Shown here in pieces: positions 1-5,119 of a stretch of DNA of 5,441 nt (position 1 is its first letter; every line of letters begins with the position of its first letter). A model generated the notes under the pieces. That model did no database searches. It was not told the origin of the DNA and saw only the letters and a program-made list of their open reading frames with translations. The translations under genes and the position numbers were made by a program. Location: assembly GCA_964370195.1 (NCBI GenBank), contig CAYJIH010000080.1, positions 1 to 5,441 on the forward strand, read 5' to 3'. This DNA comes from JAAYCI01 sp964370195 (GTDB lineage Bacteria; Bacillota; Clostridia; Oscillospirales; Ruminococcaceae).

Positions 1-608
1 CCGGTTATCGTAGCCAGTGCCGCACCGCCAATGTTCATGCCCAAAAGCAGAATGTACACCAAATCCATGCTTAAATTCACACCATTTGCCACCAGTAAAA
101 TTTGGGCCGAATATTTTGGTTGTCCATCGGCACGAATTAAATACACCATACCGGGAATAAGCACCATAAAGGGTGACCCAAGCAAAAGAACACGCACATA
201 GTTTCTTGTAAATGGATACAGGGTATCGTCGTTGCAAATCAGGCCGGTTAATTCATCAATAAAAAAAATACCCACCATCATTAAAAGAACAGAGGCCAGC
301 AACATGCCAAAAAAACTAAGGGTAAACGCCGCATTGGCATTTTCGTTGTTTCTCGCCCCTTTGGAAACTGACACCAAGGTGGCGCCACCGGCCCCCAGTA
401 AAACAAACAGTGCTTGAAACAATAGCATAATGGGCGAAGCCACGTTTACGGCGGCCATGGCATTGGCGCCGATGGTTTGCCCCACAATGATGCCGTCTAC
501 AATGGCGGCAATCATCATCGACATTCCGCTTAGCGTGGTGGGAATGAAATATTCTTTGAATTTCTTTTCCAAAAGATGGCCGTTTCTTTCAAACACATTC
601 GCTTCCAT
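1..608 (-). CDS. MATE-family multidrug efflux protein, N-terminal part (runs off left edge)
   Basis: This is the amino-terminal 202 residues of a cytoplasmic-membrane exporter of the MATE family, which expels cationic drugs or metabolites in exchange for Na+ or H+. The frame is open from ATG at 608 to the window edge without a stop. GGAGAGG at 622-616 lies 7 nt before the ATG. Visible family marks are the first helix with IPTTLSGMS and VDGIIVG (residues 22-43, acidic D38), the GAGGATLVS turn (72-80), the charged loop KGARNNENAN (83-92), IRADGQPKYS (158-167), and NGVNLSMD followed by GGAALAT (175-200). These fit the first five or so helices of a protein that is usually about 440-460 residues, so roughly half is missing, by position in the window and not by mutation. 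It is transcribed divergently from the acetyltransferase gene. The subgroup (MepA-like or DinF-like) and the substrate cannot be decided from this half. Confidence 0.93.
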   Translation of the reverse strand, partial: MEANVFERNGHLLEKKFKEYFIPTTLSGMSMMIAAIVDGIIVGQTIGANAMAAVNVASPIMLLFQALFVLLGAGGATLVSVSKGARNNENANAAFTLSFFGMLLASVLLMMVGIFFIDELTGLICNDDTLYPFTRNYVRVLLLGSPFMVLIPGMVYLIRADGQPKYSAQILLVANGVNLSMDLVYILLLGMNIGGAALATIT

Positions 609-632
609 CTTGGTTCCTCTCCAGTACAGTCT

Positions 633-665
633 CATGCATTCGGTGTATGTAAAAACGTATGCATG
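633..665 (-). repeat. Inverted repeat in the MATE leader, CATGCAT-N19-ATGCATG
   Basis: Seven-base arms at 633-639 and 659-665 are exact inverted copies, each containing the palindrome ATGCAT. The spacer contains GTATGT (644-649), which matches the half-site of the TetR operators seen at 1682-2429. An 11-bp word, TGTATGTAAAA, is shared between 643-653 and 2423-2433. The element lies in the predicted MATE leader, upstream of its ribosome binding site. It could be a protein-binding site or an RNA hairpin, or it may be chance. Confidence 0.35.
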
Positions 666-757
666 GAATGGGTTGAATGTAAGGGCCACACAAAACCAGT
701 TGCCTATAAAACAATAAAAACACAAAGGCCGCCCGGCAAACCGGAAATATCTAGTTT

Positions 758-786
758 AGTATAACAAAATTTGAAGAAAAAACAAA
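758..786 (-). promoter_or_regulatory. Promoter of the MATE gene (extended -10)
   Basis: On the minus strand TATACT (763-758) is preceded by TG one base upstream, giving an extended -10 element. TTTGTT (786-781) sits 17 bp upstream as a weak -35; TTGTTT at 16 bp is the alternative. Transcription would start near 751 and leave a leader of about 140 nt before the MATE start codon. Called from sequence only. Confidence 0.6.
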
Positions 787-800
787 GAAAAAGGGCATAA

Positions 801-826
801 CCAAAGAGGGGGTACGCCTTCTTTGG
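801..826. repeat. Hairpin-forming inverted repeat, possible terminator or binding site
   Basis: CCAAAGAGGG (801-810) can pair with CCTTCTTTGG (817-826) around a six-base loop, giving ten pairs with one G-T wobble on the plus strand. No T-tract follows directly on the plus strand. On the minus strand a T-rich run begins only about 10 nt further on. It lies just upstream of the MATE -35 box, so a regulator-binding role is as likely as termination. Confidence 0.35.
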
Positions 827-937
827 AAGGTGGCTTTCTTATGTGTCGAGCCAAAGCGAGAAAACGGGCTTGGTTTTTATTTGGTAAAACAGGGCGCAAA
901 AGTCGGAAAATTAAACTATAATACGCGTGTTATCAGC

Positions 938-953
938 AGTATCTTTTGGTGGA
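938..953. repeat. 16-bp exact direct repeat, intergenic copy
   Basis: AGTATCTTTTGGTGGA occurs here and again at 1174-1189 inside the acetyltransferase gene, where it encodes part of the EYLLVDK stretch (residues 32-38). Similarity stops within a few bases on either side. A 16-bp exact match in a window of this size is unlikely by chance, though base composition raises the odds. It may be a scrap of an older duplication. Confidence 0.6.
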
Positions 954-973
954 TAAAGCCACCGCAAGTGTGC

Positions 974-1002
974 TTGTTGTTTTTTAGCAAGGGTGATATA
1001 CT
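974..1002 (+). promoter_or_regulatory. Promoter of the acetyltransferase gene (extended -10)
   Basis: TTGTTG (974-979) and TATACT (997-1002) are separated by 17 bp, and TG sits one base upstream of the -10 box (994-995). The architecture mirrors the MATE promoter on the other strand. Transcription should start around 1009, giving a leader of about 70 nt before the ATG at 1080. Confidence 0.62.
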
Positions 1003-1079
1003 GAGGATGTGTACATGAAAAATTGCATGCAGCAGGCGTGTTGTTTTGTGAATATTATAGAATAAAAGCAGGTGTAGCC

Positions 1080-1592
1080 ATGACAATTCGGCAAGAGCAA
1101 CAAAGTGATTATATCGAAATAAAAGCAGTGGTTAAAGCGGCTTTTGAAAGTGCGCCGCATACAGACGGCAAAGAGTATCTTTTGGTGGACAAGCTAAGAA
1201 TGAGCGCAGGCTTTGTGAAAGAGCTTGCCCTTGTTGCCGAAGAAAACGGGGAAATTATTGGCCATATCATGTTTACCGAAGCGAAGGTTGGCGAAAAAAC
1301 AGGGCTTGCGCTTGCACCGCTGTCGGTGGCGCCTAAAGCGCAGAAAAAAGGCGTTGGAACAGCGCTTATGAACAAAGCACATGAGCTTGCCACAGAAATG
1401 GGCTACGCGTTTTCGGTGGTTTTGGGGGACGAAAAATATTATGCAAGGGTTGGCTATACAATGGCAAGTGCTTTTGAGATTTTTGCACCATTCGACGTTC
1501 CTTGCGAAAATTTTATGGTTCTTTTTTTCAAAGATGTTTCCGCACAAGTAAAAGGCACGGTTGTTTATGTAAAAGAAATACTGGAAGGGTAA
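1080..1592 (+). CDS. GNAT-family N-acetyltransferase, YhbS-like
   Basis: A complete 170-residue cytosolic acetyltransferase that transfers an acetyl group from acetyl-CoA to an amine; the acceptor is unknown. The GNAT fold is seen in order: an N-terminal strand and helix (MTIRQEQQSDYIEIKAVVKAAF), the strand pair LALVAEENGEIIGHIMFTEA (about 49-68), and motif A, LAPLSVAPKAQKKGVG (78-93). The acetyl-CoA pyrophosphate-binding loop is QKKGVG (88-93), the R/Q-x-x-G-x-G form. The later VVLGDEKYYARVGY (113-126) is typical of the YhbS group. ATG at 1080 is chosen because AGGTG lies about 6 nt upstream and the protein then begins directly with strand 1; an in-frame TTG at 1023 would add 19 residues with no homologous role. 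It has its own promoter and is divergent from the MATE gene. Whether it modifies a drug, a peptide or a metabolite cannot be told. Confidence 0.92.
   Translation: MTIRQEQQSDYIEIKAVVKAAFESAPHTDGKEYLLVDKLRMSAGFVKELALVAEENGEIIGHIMFTEAKVGEKTGLALAPLSVAPKAQKKGVGTALMNKAHELATEMGYAFSVVLGDEKYYARVGYTMASAFEIFAPFDVPCENFMVLFFKDVSAQVKGTVVYVKEILEG
1174..1189. repeat. 16-bp exact direct repeat, copy inside the acetyltransferase gene
   Basis: Second copy of AGTATCTTTTGGTGGA, with the first at 938-953. Here the bases code for residues of the helix around EYLLVDK, so this copy is under coding constraint and is the more likely source of the intergenic one. Confidence 0.6.
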
Positions 1593-1593
1593 G

Positions 1594-1698
1594 ATGGCAG
1601 GGGATACTGCAGAATACGGAGAGATCCTTGTGATAGGCCAAAGAACACTTACAGGAAAGCGCGAGTGTTCTATCTTGACAAACATACCATCGGTATGA
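1594..1698 (+). CDS. Possible 34-residue small protein after the acetyltransferase
   Basis: An ATG one base past the acetyltransferase stop opens a 34-codon frame (MAGDTAEYGEILVIGQ... ending NIPSV). GGAAGGG at 1583-1589 could serve as its ribosome binding site, at a rather short distance, and the position would favour translational coupling. Against it: the frame runs through the TTGACA box and the first operator of the TetR gene, I see no recognised motif, and frames this short arise by chance. I list it as a weak candidate. Confidence 0.18.
   Translation: MAGDTAEYGEILVIGQRTLTGKRECSILTNIPSV
1642..1671. repeat. Inverted repeat AGAACACT-N14-AGTGTTCT upstream of the TetR promoter
   Basis: Exact 8-base arms at 1642-1649 and 1664-1671 flank a 14-base spacer. 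The element ends four bases before the -35 box of the TetR gene and starts 50 bases after the acetyltransferase stop. As RNA it could form a hairpin ending acetyltransferase transcripts, but the following bases (ATCTTGAC) are not a T-tract, so it is a poor intrinsic terminator. An activator or repressor site is the alternative. Confidence 0.45.
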
Positions 1699-1702
1699 TA
1701 TT
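1675..1702 (+). promoter_or_regulatory. Promoter of the TetR-family gene
   Basis: A perfect consensus -35, TTGACA (1675-1680), is followed at 16 bp by GATATT (1697-1702), which matches four of six -10 positions. TATTGT at 18 bp is the alternative. Operator 1 fills the spacer and operator 2 covers the expected start of transcription near 1709, a layout suited to repression by blocking RNA polymerase. Confidence 0.65.
1682..1698. promoter_or_regulatory. TetR operator 1 (palindrome in the promoter spacer)
   Basis: The 17-mer is ACATAC-CATCG-GTATGA; within it CATACC-ATC-GGTATG is an exact inverted repeat. It sits between the -35 and -10 boxes of the TetR gene. It shares ACATAC-N5-GTATG with operator 2, whose centre is 27 bp away. 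Assignment to the adjacent TetR protein is inference from position and symmetry. Confidence 0.7.
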
Positions 1703-1708
1703 GTAATT

Positions 1709-1725
1709 ACATACTTATGGTATGT
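1709..1725. promoter_or_regulatory. TetR operator 2 (palindrome at the transcription start)
   Basis: ACATAC-TTATG-GTATGT is an exact 6+6 inverted repeat with a 5-base centre, the same design as operator 1. It lies over the predicted transcription start and ends directly before the GGAGG ribosome binding site (1726-1730) of the TetR gene. Confidence 0.72.
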
Positions 1726-1737
1726 GGAGGCAGATGG

Positions 1738-2367
1738 ATGGCACGAAATAAATATCCCGAACAAACAGTAGAAAGAATACTGGAGGTATCCGCAAGGCTT
1801 TTTCTTGAAAAAGGATACGACCATACAAGTTTACAAGACATTATAAACGAACTTGGCGATTTAACAAAAGGTGCCATTTACCACCACTTTAAGTCTAAAG
1901 AAGAAATTTTTGATGCTGTGGCAACAAAAATCTGCCAATACAATGTAAGCATTTTAACAGAATTAAAAAACGACAAAACGTTAAAAGGGGCAGAAAAACT
2001 ACAAAAACTTGTAAGGATGAGCGTGCATAGCCAAGCCACAAAAACCTTAATTGAAATAACGCCAAACTTTTTAGAGAACCCAAAATTCTTGGTTTTACAA
2101 ATTCAAAACAGTTGTTATGAAGTGGTGCCGGATTATATTTTGCCCATTATAGAAGAAGGGGTTTTAGACGGAACGATTGAAACAGATAAACCGTATGAGC
2201 TAGCCGAATTGATTACACTTTTAATCAACGTATGGCTTAACCCTTCCATTCTTGGCACCGAAAAAGAGCGTTTGCCGGCAAAATGCCGCATGCTTAATGA
2301 AATTACAGAACGATATAAATTTACACTGTTTGATGAAGAAACAATAGACAAAATAAAATCGCTATAA
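1738..2367 (+). CDS. TetR/AcrR-family transcriptional regulator
   Basis: A 209-residue dimeric DNA-binding protein, the usual size for the family, expected to repress its targets until a ligand binds the C-terminal domain. The N-terminal TetR domain covers about residues 9-57: helix 1 around TVERILEVSARLFLEKGY, then helix-turn-helix HTSLQDIINELGDLTKGAIYHHF split over 29-51, with the hallmark KGAIYHHFKSKEEIF (44-58). The remainder is the variable, mostly helical ligand and dimer domain and does not reveal the inducer. ATG 1738 is chosen because GGAGG ends 7 nt upstream. An in-frame ATG at 1717 lies inside operator 2, has no binding site and would add seven residues ahead of the domain. The gene is preceded by two matching palindromes, closed by its own terminator, and followed by an exporter operon carrying a related site. 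Autorepression plus control of the operon is the likely job. Confidence 0.94.
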   Translation: MARNKYPEQTVERILEVSARLFLEKGYDHTSLQDIINELGDLTKGAIYHHFKSKEEIFDAVATKICQYNVSILTELKNDKTLKGAEKLQKLVRMSVHSQATKTLIEITPNFLENPKFLVLQIQNSCYEVVPDYILPIIEEGVLDGTIETDKPYELAELITLLINVWLNPSILGTEKERLPAKCRMLNEITERYKFTLFDEETIDKIKSL

Positions 2368-2372
2368 AATAA

Positions 2373-2400
2373 CTGCTCTGAACAAGAGCAGCTTGTTTTT
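2373..2400 (+). terminator. Rho-independent terminator after the TetR gene
   Basis: CTGCTCT (2373-2379) and AGAGCAG (2385-2391) form a perfect 7-bp stem with loop GAACA, followed by CTTG and five T residues. It begins five bases past the TetR stop. It separates the regulator from the ABC operon, so the exporters need either their own promoter or read-through. Confidence 0.82.
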
Positions 2401-2404
2401 AAAA

Positions 2405-2429
2405 ACATACATACCAACCAAATGTATGT
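2405..2429. promoter_or_regulatory. Operator-like palindrome upstream of the ABC-MFS operon
   Basis: ACATACAT (2405-2412) and ATGTATGT (2422-2429) are exact 8-base inverted arms around a 9-base centre. The same half-sites ACATAC and GTATGT make up the operators upstream of the TetR gene, but with a 5-base centre. A register closer to that spacing, ACATAC-CAACC-AAATGT (2409-2425), also fits with two mismatches. It lies 23 bases before the ABC start codon. I see no convincing -35/-10 pair here, so the promoter that drives the operon remains unlocated. Confidence 0.6.
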
Positions 2430-2452
2430 AAAACAAAAAGGAGAATACGACG

Positions 2453-3160
2453 ATGGAAATGGTACTTAAAACACAGCGTTTATGTAAAAGCTACAAAAAC
2501 ACACCCGTGTTAAACGGCATTGATTTTGAAGCCAAAAAAGGTGAGTTGATTGGCCTGCTTGGTGGCAATGGCGCCGGAAAAACAACGCTACTAAAGTTGC
2601 TGGCCGGGCTGCTGGAGCCAACAGAGGGTAGCGTTGAATTGTTTGGACATTCCCCTTGGCATGCGCGCAACAAGGTGCTGGGAAAGCTTGGCGTGATGAT
2701 AGAAACGCCTGTCTTTTACGAGCATTTAACGGCGCAGGAGAACATTCAAATCCATTTAGACTACATGGGCAAAACGGCCGATATTGGGGCTATTTTACAT
2801 ACAGTGGGCTTACATCATGCCGGCAAAAAACCGGTTTCTGCGTTTTCCATGGGCATGAAACAAAGGCTTGGCATTGCAAGGGCCATCAGCCATGAGCCCA
2901 ACGTATTGCTGCTCGACGAGCCAATCAACGGGCTGGACCCCATTGCCATTAAAGAAATGCGGGAACTTTTTATTTCACTGAAAGAGAAGGGAACAACCAT
3001 TGTTTTATCCAGCCATATTTTGGCCGAAATACTGCAAACGGCCGAAAGTGTGGTGGTGGTTTCAAACAGCCATTTACAACAGCTGGGGAAAATAGAAGAT
3101 TTACAAAACAAAGTGGGCGATGAAATAGAAAATTATCTAATTGAAAGAATGAGAGGGTAA
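2453..3160 (+). CDS. ABC transporter ATP-binding protein, bacitracin/lantibiotic-resistance type
   Basis: A 235-residue ATPase that powers export through the membrane protein encoded next to it. Motifs in order: Walker A GGNGAGKTT (37-45), the residue normally glutamine in the Q-loop replaced by E84 in MIETPVFYEHLT, signature FSMGMKQR (131-138) in place of LSGGQ, Walker B VLLLDEP (151-157) with catalytic E156, D-loop GLDP (160-163), and switch histidine H188. The E-loop and SMGMKQR signature are known traits of the BcrA/LanF group, whose members remove bacitracin, lantibiotics or similar peptides from the membrane. ATG 2453 is chosen because AAGGAG lies 9 nt upstream; ATG 2459 is an alternative. 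It is first of three coupled genes, follows a TetR operator-like palindrome, and ends 4 nt before the permease. The substrate is inferred from the subfamily and is not proven. Confidence 0.93.
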   Translation: MEMVLKTQRLCKSYKNTPVLNGIDFEAKKGELIGLLGGNGAGKTTLLKLLAGLLEPTEGSVELFGHSPWHARNKVLGKLGVMIETPVFYEHLTAQENIQIHLDYMGKTADIGAILHTVGLHHAGKKPVSAFSMGMKQRLGIARAISHEPNVLLLDEPINGLDPIAIKEMRELFISLKEKGTTIVLSSHILAEILQTAESVVVVSNSHLQQLGKIEDLQNKVGDEIENYLIERMRG

Positions 3161-3164
3161 GGCA

Positions 3165-3869
3165 ATGAAACTGGTGAGATTGGAACTTCAAAAAAACAAT
3201 ATGATGCTGTATTTGTTGGGTACCCTTGGAATTCTTTTTGCCGTTACCGCGATGGGCGTATTATTTTGCGCCGTTCCTATTTTAGAGCCAAACGATCCCT
3301 CTGCACAGGAATTTTCAAATCCTGATATGGTGATTACCATGGTGTCTATTATGACCATGAGTGCCTTTGCCATTGTTTCTTCGGTAATGTACGCAAAATT
3401 TGTAATTGAAGAATACACCGGGCGCAAAAACGTATTGCTTTTTACGTATCCACAAAAACGAAGCTGCATTCTATTGGCAAAATGTGCCCTTATTTTTGTC
3501 TTTGTGTTCGCAATGATGTTTTTTGTAAATTTGCTCGCCTGCGCTGCAGTGGGAAGCATTGGCAATGCATTCGGGCTTATTTCACAGCCGTTTACAAACA
3601 TCGGCTTAATGTTTAGGCTAACGCTGATTTTTTCTTTTGTAGCAAATTTTATAGGGCTTATTGCGCTAAGAATTGGATTTTATAAAAAATCCATCATCGT
3701 TCCTGTTGTGGCATCCACCATACTGGTTTCGCCTTTTGGAAATGCCGTTATGCTGATGGGAACCAATTCGTGGGTTGCATTCGTTGTGGCGGCAAGCTTA
3801 TTGTTTTTGGTGTCGGTGTTTTTATTCGCCGGCCTTCTAAAAAAGGTGAATCGGATGGAGTGTGTGTGA
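3165..3869 (+). CDS. ABC-2 type permease partner of the ATPase
   Basis: A 234-residue integral membrane protein with about six hydrophobic segments (roughly residues 15-40, 56-77, 102-125, 148-168, 175-198 and 203-225), matching the size and layout of LanE/LanG or BcrB-like permeases. The cytoplasmic stretch FVIEEYTGRKNVLLFTYP with KR next to it (79-99) is the conserved EEY...TYP..R pattern of that group and probably contacts the ATPase. The start has GAGAGG about 8 nt upstream, inside the end of the ATPase gene, and the intergenic gap is only 4 nt. Lantibiotic immunity transporters usually have two different permeases; here only one is present, so it would act as a homodimer, as proposed for BcrAB-like pumps. 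The last base of the stop codon is shared with the MFS start. Confidence 0.88.
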   Translation: MKLVRLELQKNNMMLYLLGTLGILFAVTAMGVLFCAVPILEPNDPSAQEFSNPDMVITMVSIMTMSAFAIVSSVMYAKFVIEEYTGRKNVLLFTYPQKRSCILLAKCALIFVFVFAMMFFVNLLACAAVGSIGNAFGLISQPFTNIGLMFRLTLIFSFVANFIGLIALRIGFYKKSIIVPVVASTILVSPFGNAVMLMGTNSWVAFVVAASLLFLVSVFLFAGLLKKVNRMECV

Positions 3870-5116
3870 TGAAAACGAACACCATGGCAAACAAAAGCTT
3901 TATTTTAATGGTGATAGGCCAAATTATTTCTCTTTTTGGCAATGGAATTTTACGTTTTGCTTTACCGCTTTATCTTTTGAATAAAACAGGCTCCTCTGCC
4001 GTTTTTGGCATTGTTAGCGCAGTGTCCTTTTTGCCTCTCGTTTTGCTAATGCCGGTTGGTGGTATTGTGGCAGATAGGGCAAACAAGCGAAATATCATGG
4101 TGATGCTCGACTTTGCAACAGGTGTGTTGATGCTTTTCTTTTATTTTGCGCTGAACATCCTTTCGCTCGTCCCCCTGCTAATTGCAACCCTTATGGTATT
4201 ATACAGCATCACCGGCCTTTATCAGCCGGTTGTGCAAGCCAGCGTGCCTATGCTTCTTGAGGAAAAGGTGCTGGCGCGTGGAAACGGCATTGTAAGCAGC
4301 ATCGGCGCTCTTGCCAATTTGCTGTCCCCCATCATCGGTGGGTTTCTGTTTGCACACTACAGCATCACACCCATTGTCATTGTGTCAATCGTTTGTTTTT
4401 TTATGTCTGCAATAACAGAACTTTTTATAAAACTTCCTTATAAAAAGAACATCTCAAACACCACAATGCCGCGCATGGTAAAAGAAGACGCGAAACGATC
4501 GATCGATTTTATTTTCAAAGAAAAGCCCACCCTTAAAAAGCTGATGCTGGTAACGTGTTTGATCAATGCATTGGTCAGTGCACTCATTATCATAGCGCTT
4601 CCCGTTCTCATCACAGAACGGCTGAATTTATCGGAAGAAATGTATGGGCTTTCGCAAGGGGTGCTGGCCTTTGGGGGGCTGTTTGGAGGCGTTATGACAG
4701 GCATATTTGGAAAAAAAGGTGGCATTCAAAAACTGCCGGTTTATTGTGTGCTCATCGCGCTCAGCCTTGCCCCCATGGCAGTGGCAATGTTTTTAAAGGG
4801 AACGCCGGCGGCTGCGTATGGTTTGATATTGGCCGGTGCTTTTTTAACCATGTGCGTGGCAACAATCGTTTCGGTTACCATCATCACTTACATCCAAAGC
4901 CAAACAGAAGAAAATATGGTGGGAAAAGTGATGGCGTTTGTAATGACCGTTTCCATGTTGGCGTCACCACTGGGGCAGGCCATGTATGGTGTGGCTTTGG
5001 AAGTTTTTGCAGGGTACGAGAGTTTTGTAATTTTAGCCGCTGTACTCGTTTCCGTTTTGGTTGGTTTTTATGCCAGGAACATTGCACACGGAGCTATAAA
5101 AACACATGATGTGTAG
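3869..5116 (+). CDS. MFS exporter, MFS_3/macrolide-efflux-like group
   Basis: A 415-residue proton-driven exporter of the cytoplasmic membrane with about twelve hydrophobic helices and a central charged loop (about 188-228, rich in K, R, D and E). Motif A appears as GGIVADRANKR (64-74) after helix 2. YQPVVQASVPML (118-129) and RGNG with SSIGALANLLSPIIGG (137-158) match the conserved pattern of the MFS_3 group that includes MefA-type macrolide and EntS-type siderophore exporters; the last contains the P-x-x-G-G of the antiporter motif C. ATG 3869 is chosen because it overlaps the permease stop by one base (TGATG) and TGGAG lies 8 nt upstream. An in-frame ATG at 3884 lacks such a site, and extension upstream would run through the permease. 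The overlap implies coupled translation, so ABC and MFS pumps are made together. Substrate is unknown. Confidence 0.93.
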   Translation: MKTNTMANKSFILMVIGQIISLFGNGILRFALPLYLLNKTGSSAVFGIVSAVSFLPLVLLMPVGGIVADRANKRNIMVMLDFATGVLMLFFYFALNILSLVPLLIATLMVLYSITGLYQPVVQASVPMLLEEKVLARGNGIVSSIGALANLLSPIIGGFLFAHYSITPIVIVSIVCFFMSAITELFIKLPYKKNISNTTMPRMVKEDAKRSIDFIFKEKPTLKKLMLVTCLINALVSALIIIALPVLITERLNLSEEMYGLSQGVLAFGGLFGGVMTGIFGKKGGIQKLPVYCVLIALSLAPMAVAMFLKGTPAAAYGLILAGAFLTMCVATIVSVTIITYIQSQTEENMVGKVMAFVMTVSMLASPLGQAMYGVALEVFAGYESFVILAAVLVSVLVGFYARNIAHGAIKTHDV

Positions 5117-5119
5117 CGG

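Larger units (their letters stand above)
609..1079. other. Divergent intergenic region between MATE and acetyltransferase genes
   Basis: About 470 bp without a convincing gene. It contains the two divergent promoters (758-786 minus, 974-1002 plus), the MATE leader, a hairpin at 801-826, a separated inverted repeat GGTGGCTTT/AAAGCCACC (829-837 and 955-963), and one copy of a 16-bp repeat (938-953). A perfect TATAAT occurs at 917-922 but has no credible -35 partner at 16-18 bp. A 62-codon reading frame from GTG at 830 has no usable ribosome binding site and runs through the acetyltransferase promoter, so I do not call it a gene. Confidence 0.6.

Noticed and set aside
733..744. Short hairpin CCGG-CAAA-CCGG in the MATE leader
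   Set aside because: Only four pairs and no T-tract; too small to call a terminator or riboswitch element.
917..922. Perfect TATAAT box
   Set aside because: No acceptable -35 hexamer at 16-18 bp and no TG extension; the box at 997-1002 is better placed and better built.
830..1018. 62-codon plus-strand frame between the MATE and acetyltransferase genes
   Set aside because: It starts with GTG directly after GGAAG with no proper spacing, matches no known family, and runs through the extended -10 promoter of the acetyltransferase gene.
1023..1592. Longer acetyltransferase starting at TTG 1023
   Set aside because: The extra 19 residues precede the first strand of the GNAT fold, TTG is a rare start, and ATG 1080 has a plausible ribosome binding site.
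1630..1642. 13-bp word GTGATAGGCCAAA repeated at 3911-3923 in the MFS gene
   Set aside because: A 13-bp match is roughly expected by chance in a window of this length, and the flanks do not match.
1194..1685. 163-codon minus-strand frame over the acetyltransferase gene
   Set aside because: Antisense shadow of a clear GNAT gene, rich in Cys, His and Phe, and with no recognisable domain.
1717..2367. Longer TetR protein from ATG 1717
   Set aside because: This ATG lies inside operator 2, about 8 nt from the predicted transcription start, without a ribosome binding site; ATG 1738 has GGAGG at ideal spacing.
3770..3868. MFS protein extended upstream into the permease gene
   Set aside because: The 33 added residues are the permease region read in another frame; ATG 3869 has TGGAG upstream and forms the usual TGATG coupling.
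4555..5109. 184-codon plus-strand frame inside the MFS gene
   Set aside because: It is an out-of-frame shadow of the MFS coding sequence; its His/Arg/Gly/Cys-rich composition is not protein-like.
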